NCBI GenBank assembly: GCA_009930325.1 | Contig: RZYO01000019.1 | Location: 1-33,230, forward strand | DNA length: 33,230 nt | DNA from: Spirochaetia bacterium | GTDB taxonomy: Bacteria > Spirochaetota > Spirochaetia > Sphaerochaetales > Sphaerochaetaceae | Reading direction: 5' to 3' | Shown: positions 24,353 to 33,081 of the stretch, in pieces | Layout of the letters: the number at the start of each line of letters is the position of its first letter | How positions within the stretch are numbered: the first letter of the stretch is position 1 | Made by a program: the position numbers and the translations under genes | Notes under the pieces: generated by a model | The model's input: the letters and a program-made list of their open reading frames with translations, nothing else | What the model was told of the DNA's origin: nothing | The model's database searches: none

Positions 24353-25726
24353 TTAATTGTATCGTATTAAGAAATTTAGAATATCAGATAATACATTTTC
24401 TTCAATTGTTGTATTTATTTGATCATATTCACTTACTTCTCCAGTTTTACATTTTTGAAGTAGATGGTTATAGCTAGGATATACAATAATTTTATTTTCA
24501 GATTTTAATAATTCCTTAAATACTTTAATATTTTCTTCTGAATCGACTTGAGTATCTTTTTCTCCTTGTAAAACTAGAGTTGGTACTTTTATTTGTTTGA
24601 TATAGTTTCTAGGGTCTAATTTTAAAAAAGTTACGTACCAAGGGGATGATAAAGTTTGATAAATTGCTTGAGCTGTTTCATCATTATTTCCTGATAATTT
24701 TAAATATTTAAATACGATTTTTTTCTTTTCTTCATTAGTGAATAAATTATTTGTTAAAGCTGATGTAGCTTTATCAATTTCATTTTCGATTAATGACATT
24801 GTCATTTCTGGAACATTTGCATTTTCAAGCAAATGTATGACTTGTTTTTTATATATTTCTTTTCCACTAATACTTGGTGAACTTAATAAAATTATAGCAT
24901 TTACTTTATTTGCAAGAGCTTGAGAAACAATTCCTCCTTCACTATGTCCTAATAAAACAATTTTTTTAATATTTTTGATATTCTTTAGATAATCAATTTG
25001 AGCATTGATATCATCAATAATATCTAATGTTGTTTGGTTAGAAATATCTTCACCTCTAAAGCCATAATCATCACATCTAAGTGTGTAATACCCATTTCTC
25101 GTTAAAAAATCACTAATAACTAAAAAAGGTTTGTGATTAAATATTTCTTCATCTCTATCCTGTATTCCACTTCCTGTAATAAATAAAACTGCAGTATCAG
25201 AGGCATTCTTATTTGGAATGGTAAAGGTCCCAAAATATTCTCTATTATTTTTAGGGTTTGTTATTTTAACTTCTTCCCTCATATAATTAAAAGAAGTGGG
25301 AGTTTGTGATCTAATTGGTTTTTCAATTGTTTTTGTATCTTGTTTTTTTAAGTCAATATTTATTTCTAATCCACTCTGAAAAAAAGTTCCTTTTAAATCA
25401 GTTTCACTGAGAATGCCTTCTACATAAAAACCAAATTTTTTTGCTTCAATAGTTATATTATTAGAATTATTTATTTCATAAGACACTTCTAAATCATTTG
25501 CATTTTGAGATGGGGAAGAAAAAAAGACTTTGTTATTTTTGAATTCAAAAACAATAGGTAATTTTATTGAATCATTTACTTTTAATAGTCCTACATAATA
25601 TCCTGATGGATTAATTGAAGTAGTTTCTTTGTTAATAATTATATCGTTATTCACTTTAGTTCCTTGCGCAAAAATAAGATTAGAAATAAATAAAAAGATT
25701 AGTAATAAAAATAATATTTTTTTCAT
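24353..25726 (-). CDS. Exported alpha/beta hydrolase (esterase-like)
   Basis: This is a 457-residue protein. The signal peptide is residues 1-20 (cleavage after IFA, mature QGTK). A beta-rich N-terminal domain of about 120 residues (GYYVGLLKVNDSIKLPIVFEF) resembles lipocalin-like or DUF-type accessory domains seen in some peptidase_S9/esterase fusions. The hydrolase domain begins near 150, with oxyanion loop GSGIQDRDEE (185-194), nucleophile elbow GHSEGG (Ser262), LVLQGEKDTQV with the likely acid near 402, and SYNHL His near 430. It should hydrolyse an ester outside the cytoplasmic membrane. An AAGGAAG ribosome site precedes the ATG. The 24353 stop is 2 bases from the next gene. Confidence 0.87.
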   Translation of the reverse strand: MKKILFLLLIFLFISNLIFAQGTKVNNDIIINKETTSINPSGYYVGLLKVNDSIKLPIVFEFKNNKVFFSSPSQNANDLEVSYEINNSNNITIEAKKFGFYVEGILSETDLKGTFFQSGLEINIDLKKQDTKTIEKPIRSQTPTSFNYMREEVKITNPKNNREYFGTFTIPNKNASDTAVLFITGSGIQDRDEEIFNHKPFLVISDFLTRNGYYTLRCDDYGFRGEDISNQTTLDIIDDINAQIDYLKNIKNIKKIVLLGHSEGGIVSQALANKVNAIILLSSPSISGKEIYKKQVIHLLENANVPEMTMSLIENEIDKATSALTNNLFTNEEKKKIVFKYLKLSGNNDETAQAIYQTLSSPWYVTFLKLDPRNYIKQIKVPTLVLQGEKDTQVDSEENIKVFKELLKSENKIIVYPSYNHLLQKCKTGEVSEYDQINTTIEENVLSDILNFLIRYN

Positions 25727-25828
25727 AAAGCTTCCTTTTAATTCAGTATATCATCATTGAATAAAGCGGTAAATATATAAAATTAAGTAAGTTAGATTAA
25801 TAATATGTTATTAAGTTTTTATTTATTA

Positions 25829-25866
25829 TTGACAATATATTAAATAATTATAACAATAATTATACT
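25829..25866 (+). promoter_or_regulatory. Promoter and direct-repeat operator candidate before TetR gene
   Basis: TTGACA (25829-25834) is a perfect -35; AACAAT at 17 bp is a weak -10. AATAATTATA occurs twice at 12-bp spacing (25843-25852 and 25855-25864), each containing palindromic ATAATTAT, immediately before the TetR gene. The A/T richness of the region lowers its specificity. Confidence 0.35.
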
Positions 25867-25884
25867 TACAATAAGGGGACAACT

Positions 25885-26493
25885 TTGAATACAAAAGATT
25901 TAATAATAAAAGTAGCAAGAGATATATTTTTAGAAGATGGGTATAAAAAAGCTAATATTAGAGATATTGCCACTAGAGCTGAGGTTTCAACTGGCGCAAT
26001 TTATGGATATTTTGTAAATAAAGAAAAATTATATGAAGCAGCTATTGGTCCATTACCTAAAGAATATTATTATAAATATATAAAGGCTGTAAAAAAAATC
26101 ACTGATATTAATTACTATTCAATAATAAATAAATTAAAACAGAATCATTATGACGGGATTGAATTATATTTAGATTATGTATATGCAGATATTATTGCAT
26201 GGAAATTGGTTATTAATGGGGAAGGTACTAATTATCATAAACATTTAGATTCGATTGTTACAAAAGAAGTTAAGGCTTTTAATGATTTTCTTAATGTATT
26301 AGATCAAGAAAATGTTTCTTATGTAAGACCTAATGAAAATGTTGTAAAAATATTAATCCAAAATTTAATTAACGATTTAGTTGCAATTATAAAATATGAT
26401 ATGAATCGGGATGAAGCATATGTTTATGCAAGACAAATTGCAGATTTTTTCTATCACGGTTGGATTAATATCCTAGAGTTAGATATTAGTTAA
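25885..26493 (+). CDS. TetR-family regulator
   Basis: This 202-residue TetR-type repressor has its HTH at about residues 5-52 (DLIIKVARDIFLEDGYKKANIRD, then IATRAEVSTGAIYGYFVNKEKLY, with the family's recognition helix). The C-terminal helical domain ends in the YARQIADFFYHGW pattern common to the C-terminal dimerisation region. The start is TTG at 25885: AAGGGG lies 6 bases upstream and no in-frame ATG fits the HTH. It is divergent from the exported hydrolase operon, with 158 bases between, and upstream of the nucleoside phosphorylase operon. It may control either; the ligand is unknown. Confidence 0.9.
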   Translation: MNTKDLIIKVARDIFLEDGYKKANIRDIATRAEVSTGAIYGYFVNKEKLYEAAIGPLPKEYYYKYIKAVKKITDINYYSIINKLKQNHYDGIELYLDYVYADIIAWKLVINGEGTNYHKHLDSIVTKEVKAFNDFLNVLDQENVSYVRPNENVVKILIQNLINDLVAIIKYDMNRDEAYVYARQIADFFYHGWINILELDIS

Positions 26494-26531
26494 TTTTTAT
26501 TTAGATAGGAGTATAAAATATTCATTATTTG

Positions 26532-26560
26532 TTACTTAATTATCTAAAATCTGTTATAAT
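26532..26560 (+). promoter_or_regulatory. Promoter of nucleoside phosphorylase operon
   Basis: A consensus -10 TATAAT (26555-26560) preceded by TGT has a weak -35 TTACTT (26532-26537) at 17 bp. The leader to the ATG at 26591 is about 25 bases, too short for a purine riboswitch. Confidence 0.55.
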
Positions 26561-26590
26561 AATAAAACATTTAATAATTAGGAGTAAAAG

Positions 26591-27415
26591 ATGGATAATT
26601 TATTGCAAAATCTAGATTTAGCAGCTGCTTATATAAAGAATAAAGCTGGAGATAAAAAAATAGAAATAGGAATGGTATTGGGAAGTGGTTTAGGTGAATT
26701 AGCTAACGAAATAGTTGATCCTGTGATTATTCCTTATTCTGACATTCCTTTTTTCCCTGTTTCAACAGTATCAGGTCATGCTGGTAGATTAGTAATTGGT
26801 AATTTACAGGGTAAAAGAGTTTTATGTATGCAAGGTAGATTTCATTATTACGAAGGCTATGATATGGATGTAGTTGTATTCCCTATTCAAGTAATGAAAA
26901 GATTGAATATTGATAATTTATTATTAACAAATGCTGCAGGTTGTGTTAATGAAACTTGGAAACCTGGTGATTTAATGTTAATTAAAGACCATATAAAATT
27001 AATTGCTGATAACCCATTAAGAGGGAAAAATTATGAGGAATTAGGCCCAAGATTTTTTGATATGTCTACAGCTTATGATAAAAATTTAGGTAATTTAGCA
27101 AAGAAGATTGCAAAAGAACAAGGTATTGATTTAAAAGAAGGTGTTTACCAATTATTTACAGGACCTTCTTATGAAACTCCTACTGAAGTAAGATTAGCAA
27201 GAATATTAGGTGCTGATGCAGTAGGTATGTCTACTGTGCCTGAGGCTATTGCCGCAGCTCATATGTCAATGCATACTATCGGTATCAGTTGTTTAACTAA
27301 TATGGCTTCAGGAATTCTAGATCAACCTCTTAACCATGAGGAAGTTCTTGAAACTAGTGAATTAGTTAAAGTTAAATTTACATCCTTAGTAAAAGAAATT
27401 ATTGCACAATGGTAG
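26591..27415 (+). CDS. punA: Purine nucleoside phosphorylase (trimeric, PNP-2 type)
   Basis: This 274-residue enzyme cleaves inosine, guanosine and deoxy forms with phosphate to base plus (deoxy)ribose-1-phosphate in purine salvage. All landmark motifs of the trimeric class are present: GSGLGELA phosphate site (about 31-38), SGHAGRLVIG, QGRFHYYEGYDM (phosphate and sugar contacts), LLLTNAAGCVN (base site), LFTGPSYETPTEVR, and AVGMSTVPEAIAAAH with the conserved Met and Glu. The length is typical. TTAGGAG precedes the ATG. The cupin gene starts inside its last codons (7-base overlap), so these are co-translated. Confidence 0.96.
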   Translation: MDNLLQNLDLAAAYIKNKAGDKKIEIGMVLGSGLGELANEIVDPVIIPYSDIPFFPVSTVSGHAGRLVIGNLQGKRVLCMQGRFHYYEGYDMDVVVFPIQVMKRLNIDNLLLTNAAGCVNETWKPGDLMLIKDHIKLIADNPLRGKNYEELGPRFFDMSTAYDKNLGNLAKKIAKEQGIDLKEGVYQLFTGPSYETPTEVRLARILGADAVGMSTVPEAIAAAHMSMHTIGISCLTNMASGILDQPLNHEEVLETSELVKVKFTSLVKEIIAQW

Positions 27416-27867
27416 ATTATAAATTTATTATTGAAAAACTTAACCTTCAACCTTTATCAGTTGAAGGTGGTTATTTTAATAAAGTAATTACTTTAAATAA
27501 GGGTGATGAACAATTAGCTAGTTGTATCTATTATCTTATTACACCAGACTCATTTTCATCATTACATAAAGTATTAAAAGATGAGTTTTGGTATTTTTTA
27601 GAAGGTGATCCTTTAATTCAAATAACTATCGATGATGAGAAGAATTTAAAACGTACAGAATTAGGTAAAGTTAGCGAAGGTTATTCTGCTATTTCACTTG
27701 TGAATAAAAATATTTGGCAAGCTACAAAATTGAAAGATGGTGGCTCTTGGGCATTAGTTGCCACAACCGTAGTCCCAGGGTTTTCTGAATCTGATTTTAT
27801 TTCATATGATGAAAATGTTTTAACAAAATTTAAATCTATTGATGATATAAATCAATATACTTATTAA
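27409..27867 (+). CDS. Cupin-superfamily protein (DUF985/cupin_5)
   Basis: This is a 152-residue cupin. It has the DUF985 layout: LNLQPLSVEGGYF near residues 11-23, LITPDSFSSLHKVLKDEFWYFLEGDP (His53 and Glu59, likely part of the metal or ligand site), and SWALVATTVVPGFSESDF near 113-130. Such proteins are single small beta barrels; several are linked to nucleotide-sugar chemistry, but no reaction is established for this one. No clear ribosome site is seen; the ATG overlaps the last 7 bases of the phosphorylase gene, so it is translationally coupled. Confidence 0.85.
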   Translation: MVDYKFIIEKLNLQPLSVEGGYFNKVITLNKGDEQLASCIYYLITPDSFSSLHKVLKDEFWYFLEGDPLIQITIDDEKNLKRTELGKVSEGYSAISLVNKNIWQATKLKDGGSWALVATTVVPGFSESDFISYDENVLTKFKSIDDINQYTY

Positions 27868-27878
27868 AAGGGTAAACA

Positions 27879-28574
27879 ATGAAAGCATTAGTAATAGGTG
27901 GAACAAGTAATATAGGAAAAGCAATTATTTATGATTTGATAAATCATAAATATGATGTAGAATTTACTTTTTCAAATAATAAAAGAGAAGCAGATTTACT
28001 ATGCAATGAATTTAATATTATCTCACATAAGATAGATATAAGAGAAGAAAATCAAGTTCAACAATTGTTTTCAAATATTAATCAAATTGATTTATTAGTA
28101 AATGTTTCAGGGGTGTTTACTTTATCTTTACAAAAAGATTTAGAAATGTGTGATTTTGATAAAGTTATTGATATTAATATAAAAGGAACTTATTTGTGTG
28201 CAAAACATTGTTTGAATTCAATGAATAAGAATAGTTCAATAATAAATATTGCTTCAATAAATGCTTTTCATCCTGGATTTGGACAAACTGTACACTATGA
28301 TGCATCAAAAGGGTTTATTGTATCCTATACTAAAAGTTTAGCTGCTGAATTAGCGCCCTTTAAAATAAGAGTAAATTCAATAGCCCCTGGGTTAATTGAA
28401 GCTCCCTATCTTCATGATAATAATAATCCTGTTAGAAAAATGTTTGTTGATAGAGCGGTGTTAAAAGATACTGTTAAGGTTGAAGACATTGCCACAACAG
28501 TTACTTTTTTAGCTTCAAATAAAGCAATCGATGGGCAATGTATTATAGTTGATTGTGGATATTTAATAGGTTAA
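27879..28574 (+). CDS. Short-chain dehydrogenase/reductase
   Basis: This is a 231-residue classical SDR. The NAD(P) loop is GGTSNIG at residues 7-13, an NVSG variant of the NNAG motif is at 75-78, and the active site is S126, Y140 and K144 (YDASK). The [14 protein letters not shown] loop follows at about 172-185 and the C-terminus is [15 protein letters not shown]. It begins 12 bases after the cupin gene, probably on the same message. It reduces or oxidises a carbonyl/alcohol of unknown identity. The 3' end overlaps the opposing metA gene by 4 bases. Confidence 0.9.
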   Translation: MKALVIGGTSNIGKAIIYDLINHKYDVEFTFSNNKREADLLCNEFNIISHKIDIREENQVQQLFSNINQIDLLVNVSGVFTLSLQKDLEMCDFDKVIDINIKGTYLCAKHCLNSMNKNSSIINIASINAFHPGFGQTVHYDASKGFIVSYTKSLAAELAPFKIRVNSIAPGLIEAPYLHDNNNPVRKMFVDRAVLKDTVKVEDIATTVTFLASNKAIDGQCIIVDCGYLIG

Positions 28575-29497
28575 AAATCTTTTTCTATTTCTTGTAAATT
28601 AAATGGAGTAGTTTGATAAACAAAATAATTGAGCCAGTTGCTAAATAATAAATTGGCATGGGAACGCCAGCTTACAATTGGTTCTTTATTTGGATCATCA
28701 TTTGGGAAATAGTTTTTAGGGATTTCTATATCTAATCCTTTATTAAAATCTCTTAAATATTCTTGTTTTAATGTGTCTCTGTCATATTCACAATGTCCAG
28801 TTATGAAAATTTGTTTCCCTTTATCACTGGAGATTGCATAAATTCCAGCTTCATCTGAATAGGCTAAAATTTCTAATTCATTACAATTGTTTATGCTTTC
28901 AACACTTATAGTTGTATGTCTGCTGTGAGGAGCAGAAAAGATTTCATCAAATCCTCTTAACAAAATTGGGTGTTTGTAAACAACTTTATGATGATATATT
29001 CCAAATAGTTTTTTATCTAATGGAATTTTATTAATATTGTAATGATAATATAGTCCAGCTTGAGCTCCCCAACATATATGAAAAGTTGAATGAACATGTT
29101 TTTTTGACCATTCCATTATTTCACATAATTCATCCCAATATGTTACTTCTTCAAAAGGAAGATGTTCAACTGGCGCTCCAGTGATAATCATTCCATCATA
29201 ATAATTGCTTTTTATAGAATCAAATGTTTGATAAAAAGATAACATGTGGTCACTACTAATATTTTTTGAAACATGAGATGTCATTTGGATTAAATCTAAT
29301 TCAACTTGAAGCGGAGTATTTCCTAAAAGTCTCGACAATTGGGTTTCAGTGTTAATTTTAGTAGGCATTAAATTAATCAAAGCTATCTTTAATGGACGAA
29401 TATCTTGAGAATATGCTCTATTTTCATCCATTACAAAGATATTTTCACTTTCTAAAATTGCTTTAGCAGGTAAATCATTTGGTATTCTTATTGGCAT
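28571..29497 (-). CDS. metA: Homoserine O-acetyltransferase (MetA type)
   Basis: This 308-residue enzyme belongs to the MetA family and activates homoserine for methionine synthesis. The nucleophile C142 lies in [13 protein letters not shown], with the later [10 protein letters not shown] block supplying the expected His and Glu. Residue 111 is Glu (TGAPVE). Published MetA work links Glu at this position to acetyl-CoA use and Gly (as in E. coli) to succinyl-CoA. Thus the product should be O-acetylhomoserine, matching the upstream metY. It overlaps the metY stop by one base (TAATG), with AAGGTGA as ribosome site. Confidence 0.94.
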   Translation of the reverse strand: MPIRIPNDLPAKAILESENIFVMDENRAYSQDIRPLKIALINLMPTKINTETQLSRLLGNTPLQVELDLIQMTSHVSKNISSDHMLSFYQTFDSIKSNYYDGMIITGAPVEHLPFEEVTYWDELCEIMEWSKKHVHSTFHICWGAQAGLYYHYNINKIPLDKKLFGIYHHKVVYKHPILLRGFDEIFSAPHSRHTTISVESINNCNELEILAYSDEAGIYAISSDKGKQIFITGHCEYDRDTLKQEYLRDFNKGLDIEIPKNYFPNDDPNKEPIVSWRSHANLLFSNWLNYFVYQTTPFNLQEIEKDF

Positions 29498-30780
29498 TAG
29501 TTCACCTTTTTGAGAGCTTGTTCAATGTCTTCAATTATATCATCTATGTCTTCAATTCCAACACTAAATCTAATAAAATTAGAACTGATTCCACTATTTT
29601 TTAATTGAATATCTGTTAGTTGTCTATGAGTTGTTGAAGCAGGATGTAAAACGGAAGTTCTTGCATCTGCAACATGTACTACTATTTTAGCTAATTTTAA
29701 ACTATCCATAAAAATTTGAGCATTTTTTCTTCCACCTTTAATTCCAAAAGAAACAACACCACTTGAATAACCTTTATAAAGATATTTTTGTGCTTTTTCA
29801 AAAGAAGGATCAGATTCAAGTCCTGGATAATTAACATATTCTATTTTTTCATTTTTTTCTAAATACTTTGCTACTGCAAGAGCATTTGTACTATGTCTTT
29901 CAATACGTAATGCTAATGTTTCTAGACCAAGGTTTAGCAAAAACGCTGTAATTGGTTGAGGTGTTGAGCCTAAATCTCTCATTAATTGTGTTCTAGCTTT
30001 TACAATGTAAGCAGCATTTTTAAAATTTTCTGTATAAATTACACCATGATATGATTCATCAGGTTTTGTAAGTTGTGGATATTTATTATCAACAGTCCAA
30101 TCGAATTTACCTGAATCAACAATAACACCACCAATAACTATTGCATGGCCGTCCATGTATTTTGATGTAGAATGAATTACTATATCTGCTCCAAATTCAA
30201 AAGGTCTACATAGAATAGGTGTCGCAAATGTATTATCTACAATTAATGGAACATTGTTATTATGAGCAATTTTTGCATATTTTTCTATATCTAATACAGA
30301 TAAGGCAGGATTAGCAATTGTTTCACCAAATAATAATTTGGTTTTTTCATCAAATAGTGAATTTATTTCAGCATCACTCATATCTAAAGTAATAAATTTT
30401 GTTTCAATTCCCATTTTTTTTAAAGTGACTGAAAAAAGATTTGTTGTTCCTCCATAAATGGTAGAAAGGGAAACTATGTTATCACCAGCTTCTGCAATAT
30501 TTAATACTGAAATTAATGACGCAGCTTGACCGGAGGAAGTACACATTGCACCAACACCACCTTCTAGTTCAGCAATTTTTTTCTCTACAGCTTCAACTGT
30601 TGGGTTTGATATTCTAGTATACATATGGCCTTCTTTTGATAAATCAAATAGTTGTGCCATTTCTTCAGAACTGTCATATTTATATGTTGTGCTTTGGAAA
30701 ATAGGGAGTTGTCTAGGTTCTCCATTTTTGGGGTCATACCCACTTTGGATGCATTTTGTGTTTATTTTATAGTTTTTCAT
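29497..30780 (-). CDS. metY: O-acetylhomoserine aminocarboxypropyltransferase (MetY)
   Basis: This 427-residue PLP enzyme of the Cys/Met metabolism family converts O-acetylhomoserine plus sulfide to homocysteine. PLP Lys is K207 in [11 protein letters not shown]182 in [10 protein letters not shown] contacts the pyridine nitrogen; [23 protein letters not shown] and [13 protein letters not shown] at about 53-91 are cofactor-loop motifs. The length (about 425) and [11 protein letters not shown] insert favour MetY over the shorter MetB/MetC. I chose 30780 because GGAGG directly precedes that ATG; an upstream ATG at 30819 would add 13 atypical residues. It is cotranscribed with metA. No SAM riboswitch or T-box is seen in the short leader. 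Confidence 0.94.
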   Translation of the reverse strand: MKNYKINTKCIQSGYDPKNGEPRQLPIFQSTTYKYDSSEEMAQLFDLSKEGHMYTRISNPTVEAVEKKIAELEGGVGAMCTSSGQAASLISVLNIAEAGDNIVSLSTIYGGTTNLFSVTLKKMGIETKFITLDMSDAEINSLFDEKTKLLFGETIANPALSVLDIEKYAKIAHNNNVPLIVDNTFATPILCRPFEFGADIVIHSTSKYMDGHAIVIGGVIVDSGKFDWTVDNKYPQLTKPDESYHGVIYTENFKNAAYIVKARTQLMRDLGSTPQPITAFLLNLGLETLALRIERHSTNALAVAKYLEKNEKIEYVNYPGLESDPSFEKAQKYLYKGYSSGVVSFGIKGGRKNAQIFMDSLKLAKIVVHVADARTSVLHPASTTHRQLTDIQLKNSGISSNFIRFSVGIEDIDDIIEDIEQALKKVN

Positions 30781-30824
30781 AGGTCCTCCGAATATAAAAA
30801 GATTAGTTAAAAATAACATACATA

Positions 30825-30839
30825 ATTGTCTTGAACAAT
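30825..30839. promoter_or_regulatory. Small inverted repeat upstream of metY
   Basis: ATTGT-CTTGA-ACAAT at 30825-30839 is a short inverted repeat 45 bases upstream of the metY ATG, near the expected promoter. A methionine regulator operator is possible, but nothing identifies the regulator. Confidence 0.25.
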
Positions 30840-30897
30840 ACGTATCAATAATAAATGTATAAAAAATGAATATATATTTAGTATGTGCATAGGTAAA

Positions 30898-31677
30898 TTA
30901 ACACCAAGCGGAATAAATGTCATTTTTTTTGGCAACATATACTTTTTGACCATATAAGGAAGATAAAACACTTTCTGTTAATAAATCTTCTTTCTTTCCT
31001 TGTGCAAATATATATCCATCCTTCATTAATATTATTTTTTGAATTTCTGGAAGTATTTGAGATAACTCATGAGTAATCATTACAATAGTTCTATCTTTAT
31101 CTATAGCTTTTTTTAGAGCAGTTCTATAGTGACTTCTAGATGGGAAATCTAAACCACTTGCTGCTTCATCTAATAGTAATAGTTTTGGATTATGAACTAA
31201 GGCTCTTGCTAATAATACTCTTTGAGCTTCACCAGTTGATAAAGATTTCATTGTTTTATCCTTAAGATGATTGCAAAAGTTGTCTACTAAAGCTATATCT
31301 GTATTAATCCAATCTTCTTCTGTAACATTATGATGAAAATCTATTCCAATTGAAGAAAAAATTCCACTTGCAACTACTTCGTTAACTTTATAAGTAGTAT
31401 TACACATTTGAAATATTAATTGAGACACAACTCCTATGTTTTGTCTTAATTCATCTTTGCTGATTTTTAGCTTATTAAATCTTTTAATAATTAAGTTTTC
31501 ATTCCATAGCGGATGTATTTCCATAGAACAAATATTTAAAAGTGTAGACTTTCCAGCACCATTTGGACCTAATATTGCTATATGTTCACCTTTGTTAATT
31601 TCTAGTGAAACATCATTTAAAATATACTTGTCATTTCTTCTAACGTTAGCATGCTTAATTGTAATTAAATTTTCCAT
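30898..31677 (-). CDS. ABC transporter ATP-binding protein (orphan)
   Basis: This is a 259-residue single ABC ATPase domain. Walker A is GPNGAGKST (37-45), the Q-loop is VVSQ near 83-86, signature LSTGE is at 146-150, Walker B LLLLDE is at 167-171, and the H-loop MITHE is near 200. PLWNE at about 56-60 recalls YlmA-type and other cytoplasmic ABC proteins. It lacks the C-terminal regulatory domain of the ~360-residue MalK/UgpC ATPases, so it is unlikely to serve the two sugar importers here. No permease lies beside it. It may serve a transporter elsewhere or act alone. Confidence 0.87.
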   Translation of the reverse strand: MENLITIKHANVRRNDKYILNDVSLEINKGEHIAILGPNGAGKSTLLNICSMEIHPLWNENLIIKRFNKLKISKDELRQNIGVVSQLIFQMCNTTYKVNEVVASGIFSSIGIDFHHNVTEEDWINTDIALVDNFCNHLKDKTMKSLSTGEAQRVLLARALVHNPKLLLLDEAASGLDFPSRSHYRTALKKAIDKDRTIVMITHELSQILPEIQKIILMKDGYIFAQGKKEDLLTESVLSSLYGQKVYVAKKNDIYSAWC

Positions 31678-31718
31678 ATTTTTAAAATAACATTTTTATT
31701 TATATAATTTAAGTAGGT

Positions 31719-32906
31719 TTAAATAATATAGGGTAAAATATTTTTTTCCTGAGCTTTCCTGATACTTTCTAATGCTGAATCTTCTATATGAGAGTATATA
31801 TTAGATAATTGTTCACTTGAGTGACCAATAGTTAATCTTAATATATATTCATCAACACTTCCTCTAAGTAGTGTATTAGCCATGTGTCTTAATGAATGGA
31901 AAGAGATATTCCTTTTTTCTATTTCTTCTTTACTTAGTGTATTAGAATCTATTAATGCTTTAATGAACCTCGAATTAAAATAATGAGAGGAAATTATTTT
32001 ACCTTTTTTCTTGCTTGAAAAAATTAAATTATTTTCAGGGTGTATAAGTGAGTATGAAATTAATTTATTACAAAGATCTTCTGGACAAGGTACAACTCTA
32101 CTTTTTTTACCTTTTGGGATTTTTGTTTTAGCTATATTTGCATATGCTCTATCAATTATAATTGTTCCCTTTTTTATTTGATCTGTTGTTAGAGCTCTTA
32201 ATTCACCACTTCGCATTCCTGTGACTAAGGCTAATGATATTGATAAGTAAGGAAGAGGATCTTTAAGAGTTTTTAAATATGAAATTAATTGTTTTGTTTC
32301 TTCATTACTTAAAATCCCTCTAACTTTTATATTTTTTCTTATTGATTCGACTTTTGTTGGTTGATTGTATGGTAAAAGGTTGTCTTTTTTTGCATATTCT
32401 AAGGCTTGAGAGAGTGAATTCATCATTTGATTAATGGAAGTTGAACTAAGTTTTTTTTTAAAAATTAATTTTGTTTGAATTTCTTCTAAAAAGGTAATGT
32501 TAACGTCAGATACTAAAAATGAATCATTTAGTAAAGGTATTATATGTTTTTCTATAGCATTTCTACGAGTAGAAACATAATCAGGTGATATAGAATCTTT
32601 ATCTAATAGAATTTTTCTTGAAAAATATGGACTTTTCTTAAAATCAAAAAAATTAAGAAGATATTTTTTTAATGTTAATTCTTTCCTTGTATTGAAAATA
32701 AGATTGCTATCCAATGCCTTTTGAGCAATTATTGTAGCTTCTTCTAATCTATTTACATGTTCAAATCCTAAATTTAATTTTTGCTTTAATTTGTCTATGC
32801 TTTTTTTTGTTCCTCTTTTGTTGGTTATTGGATCTCTATACATAACATAAAAGCTCATAATTTCTTTATTTTTGATTCTACATAGTGTAAATGGTGTATA
32901 GTTCAT
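31719..32906 (-). CDS. Tyrosine recombinase (phage/ICE-type integrase)
   Basis: This is a 395-residue integrase of phage or integrative-element type. An N-terminal beta region (FYVMYRDPITNKRGTKK) resembles the arm-binding AP2-like domain, a SAM-like core-binding domain spans about 77-177, and a catalytic domain follows. Catalytic residues are R232 (TGMRSGELRAL), a basic beta-hairpin Lys near 268, H337-x-x-R340 (HSLRH), H362 and Y371 (YSHIE). All are present, so it looks active. AGGAAG precedes the ATG. It is the only sign of an integrated element here; no phage or conjugation genes are visible. Upstream, 32933-33104 holds a promoter and several repeats; an attachment site may lie there. Confidence 0.92.
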   Translation of the reverse strand: MNYTPFTLCRIKNKEIMSFYVMYRDPITNKRGTKKSIDKLKQKLNLGFEHVNRLEEATIIAQKALDSNLIFNTRKELTLKKYLLNFFDFKKSPYFSRKILLDKDSISPDYVSTRRNAIEKHIIPLLNDSFLVSDVNITFLEEIQTKLIFKKKLSSTSINQMMNSLSQALEYAKKDNLLPYNQPTKVESIRKNIKVRGILSNEETKQLISYLKTLKDPLPYLSISLALVTGMRSGELRALTTDQIKKGTIIIDRAYANIAKTKIPKGKKSRVVPCPEDLCNKLISYSLIHPENNLIFSSKKKGKIISSHYFNSRFIKALIDSNTLSKEEIEKRNISFHSLRHMANTLLRGSVDEYILRLTIGHSSEQLSNIYSHIEDSALESIRKAQEKNILPYII

Positions 32907-32932
32907 TGCTCACTTCCTGTATAATTTTTTTC

Positions 32933-32956
32933 TTATATGCTCAATTATATGCTCAA
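32933..32956. repeat. Two tandem 12-bp repeats in integrase promoter
   Basis: TTATATGCTCAA occurs twice head to tail with no gap (32933-32944, 32945-32956). The copies cover the -10 and start region of the integrase promoter, as expected for a regulator or integrase arm-binding site. Confidence 0.75.
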
Positions 32957-32972
32957 ATTAATAAAAAGTCTA
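32944..32972 (-). promoter_or_regulatory. Integrase promoter
   Basis: On the minus strand, TAGACT (32972 to 32967), a 17-bp spacer and perfect -10 TATAAT (32949 to 32944) lie about 40 bases upstream of the integrase ATG. The -10 overlaps the first copy of the 12-bp direct repeat. Confidence 0.55.
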
Positions 32973-32992
32973 TAAAAAATTTTATTTAAATA

Positions 32993-33030
32993 ATTAATAT
33001 AAATAGCCTAAATAGGTGATTTATATTAAT
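32993..33030. repeat. 38-bp imperfect palindrome upstream of integrase
   Basis: ATTAATATAAAT (32993-33004) and ATTTATATTAAT (33019-33030) are perfect 12-bp inverted arms; inside them CCTA (33007-33010) and TAGG (33013-33016) pair again. It could be a recombinase core site, an operator, or a hairpin. Chance is less likely than for simple AT repeats because the inner GC-containing arms also match. Confidence 0.65.
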
Positions 33031-33058
33031 AAATATGTTAATTCTAGAAAATTATGTT

Positions 33059-33077
33059 CTTACTTATATAAAGTAAG
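33059..33077. repeat. 7-bp perfect inverted repeat
   Basis: CTTACTT (33059-33065), ATATA loop, AAGTAAG (33071-33077). No T-run follows on either strand, so it is not an obvious terminator. Confidence 0.5.
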
Positions 33078-33081
33078 TACA

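Noticed and set aside
25843-25866. AT-rich direct repeats as a CRISPR or satellite array
   Set aside because: Only two short copies exist with no spacer structure; at most an operator.
26494-26590. Purine riboswitch before the nucleoside phosphorylase
   Set aside because: The leader after the predicted promoter is only about 25 bases and shows no aptamer-like folding.
30781-30897. SAM riboswitch or T-box before metY
   Set aside because: The region is short, AT-rich and lacks the conserved paired elements of either.
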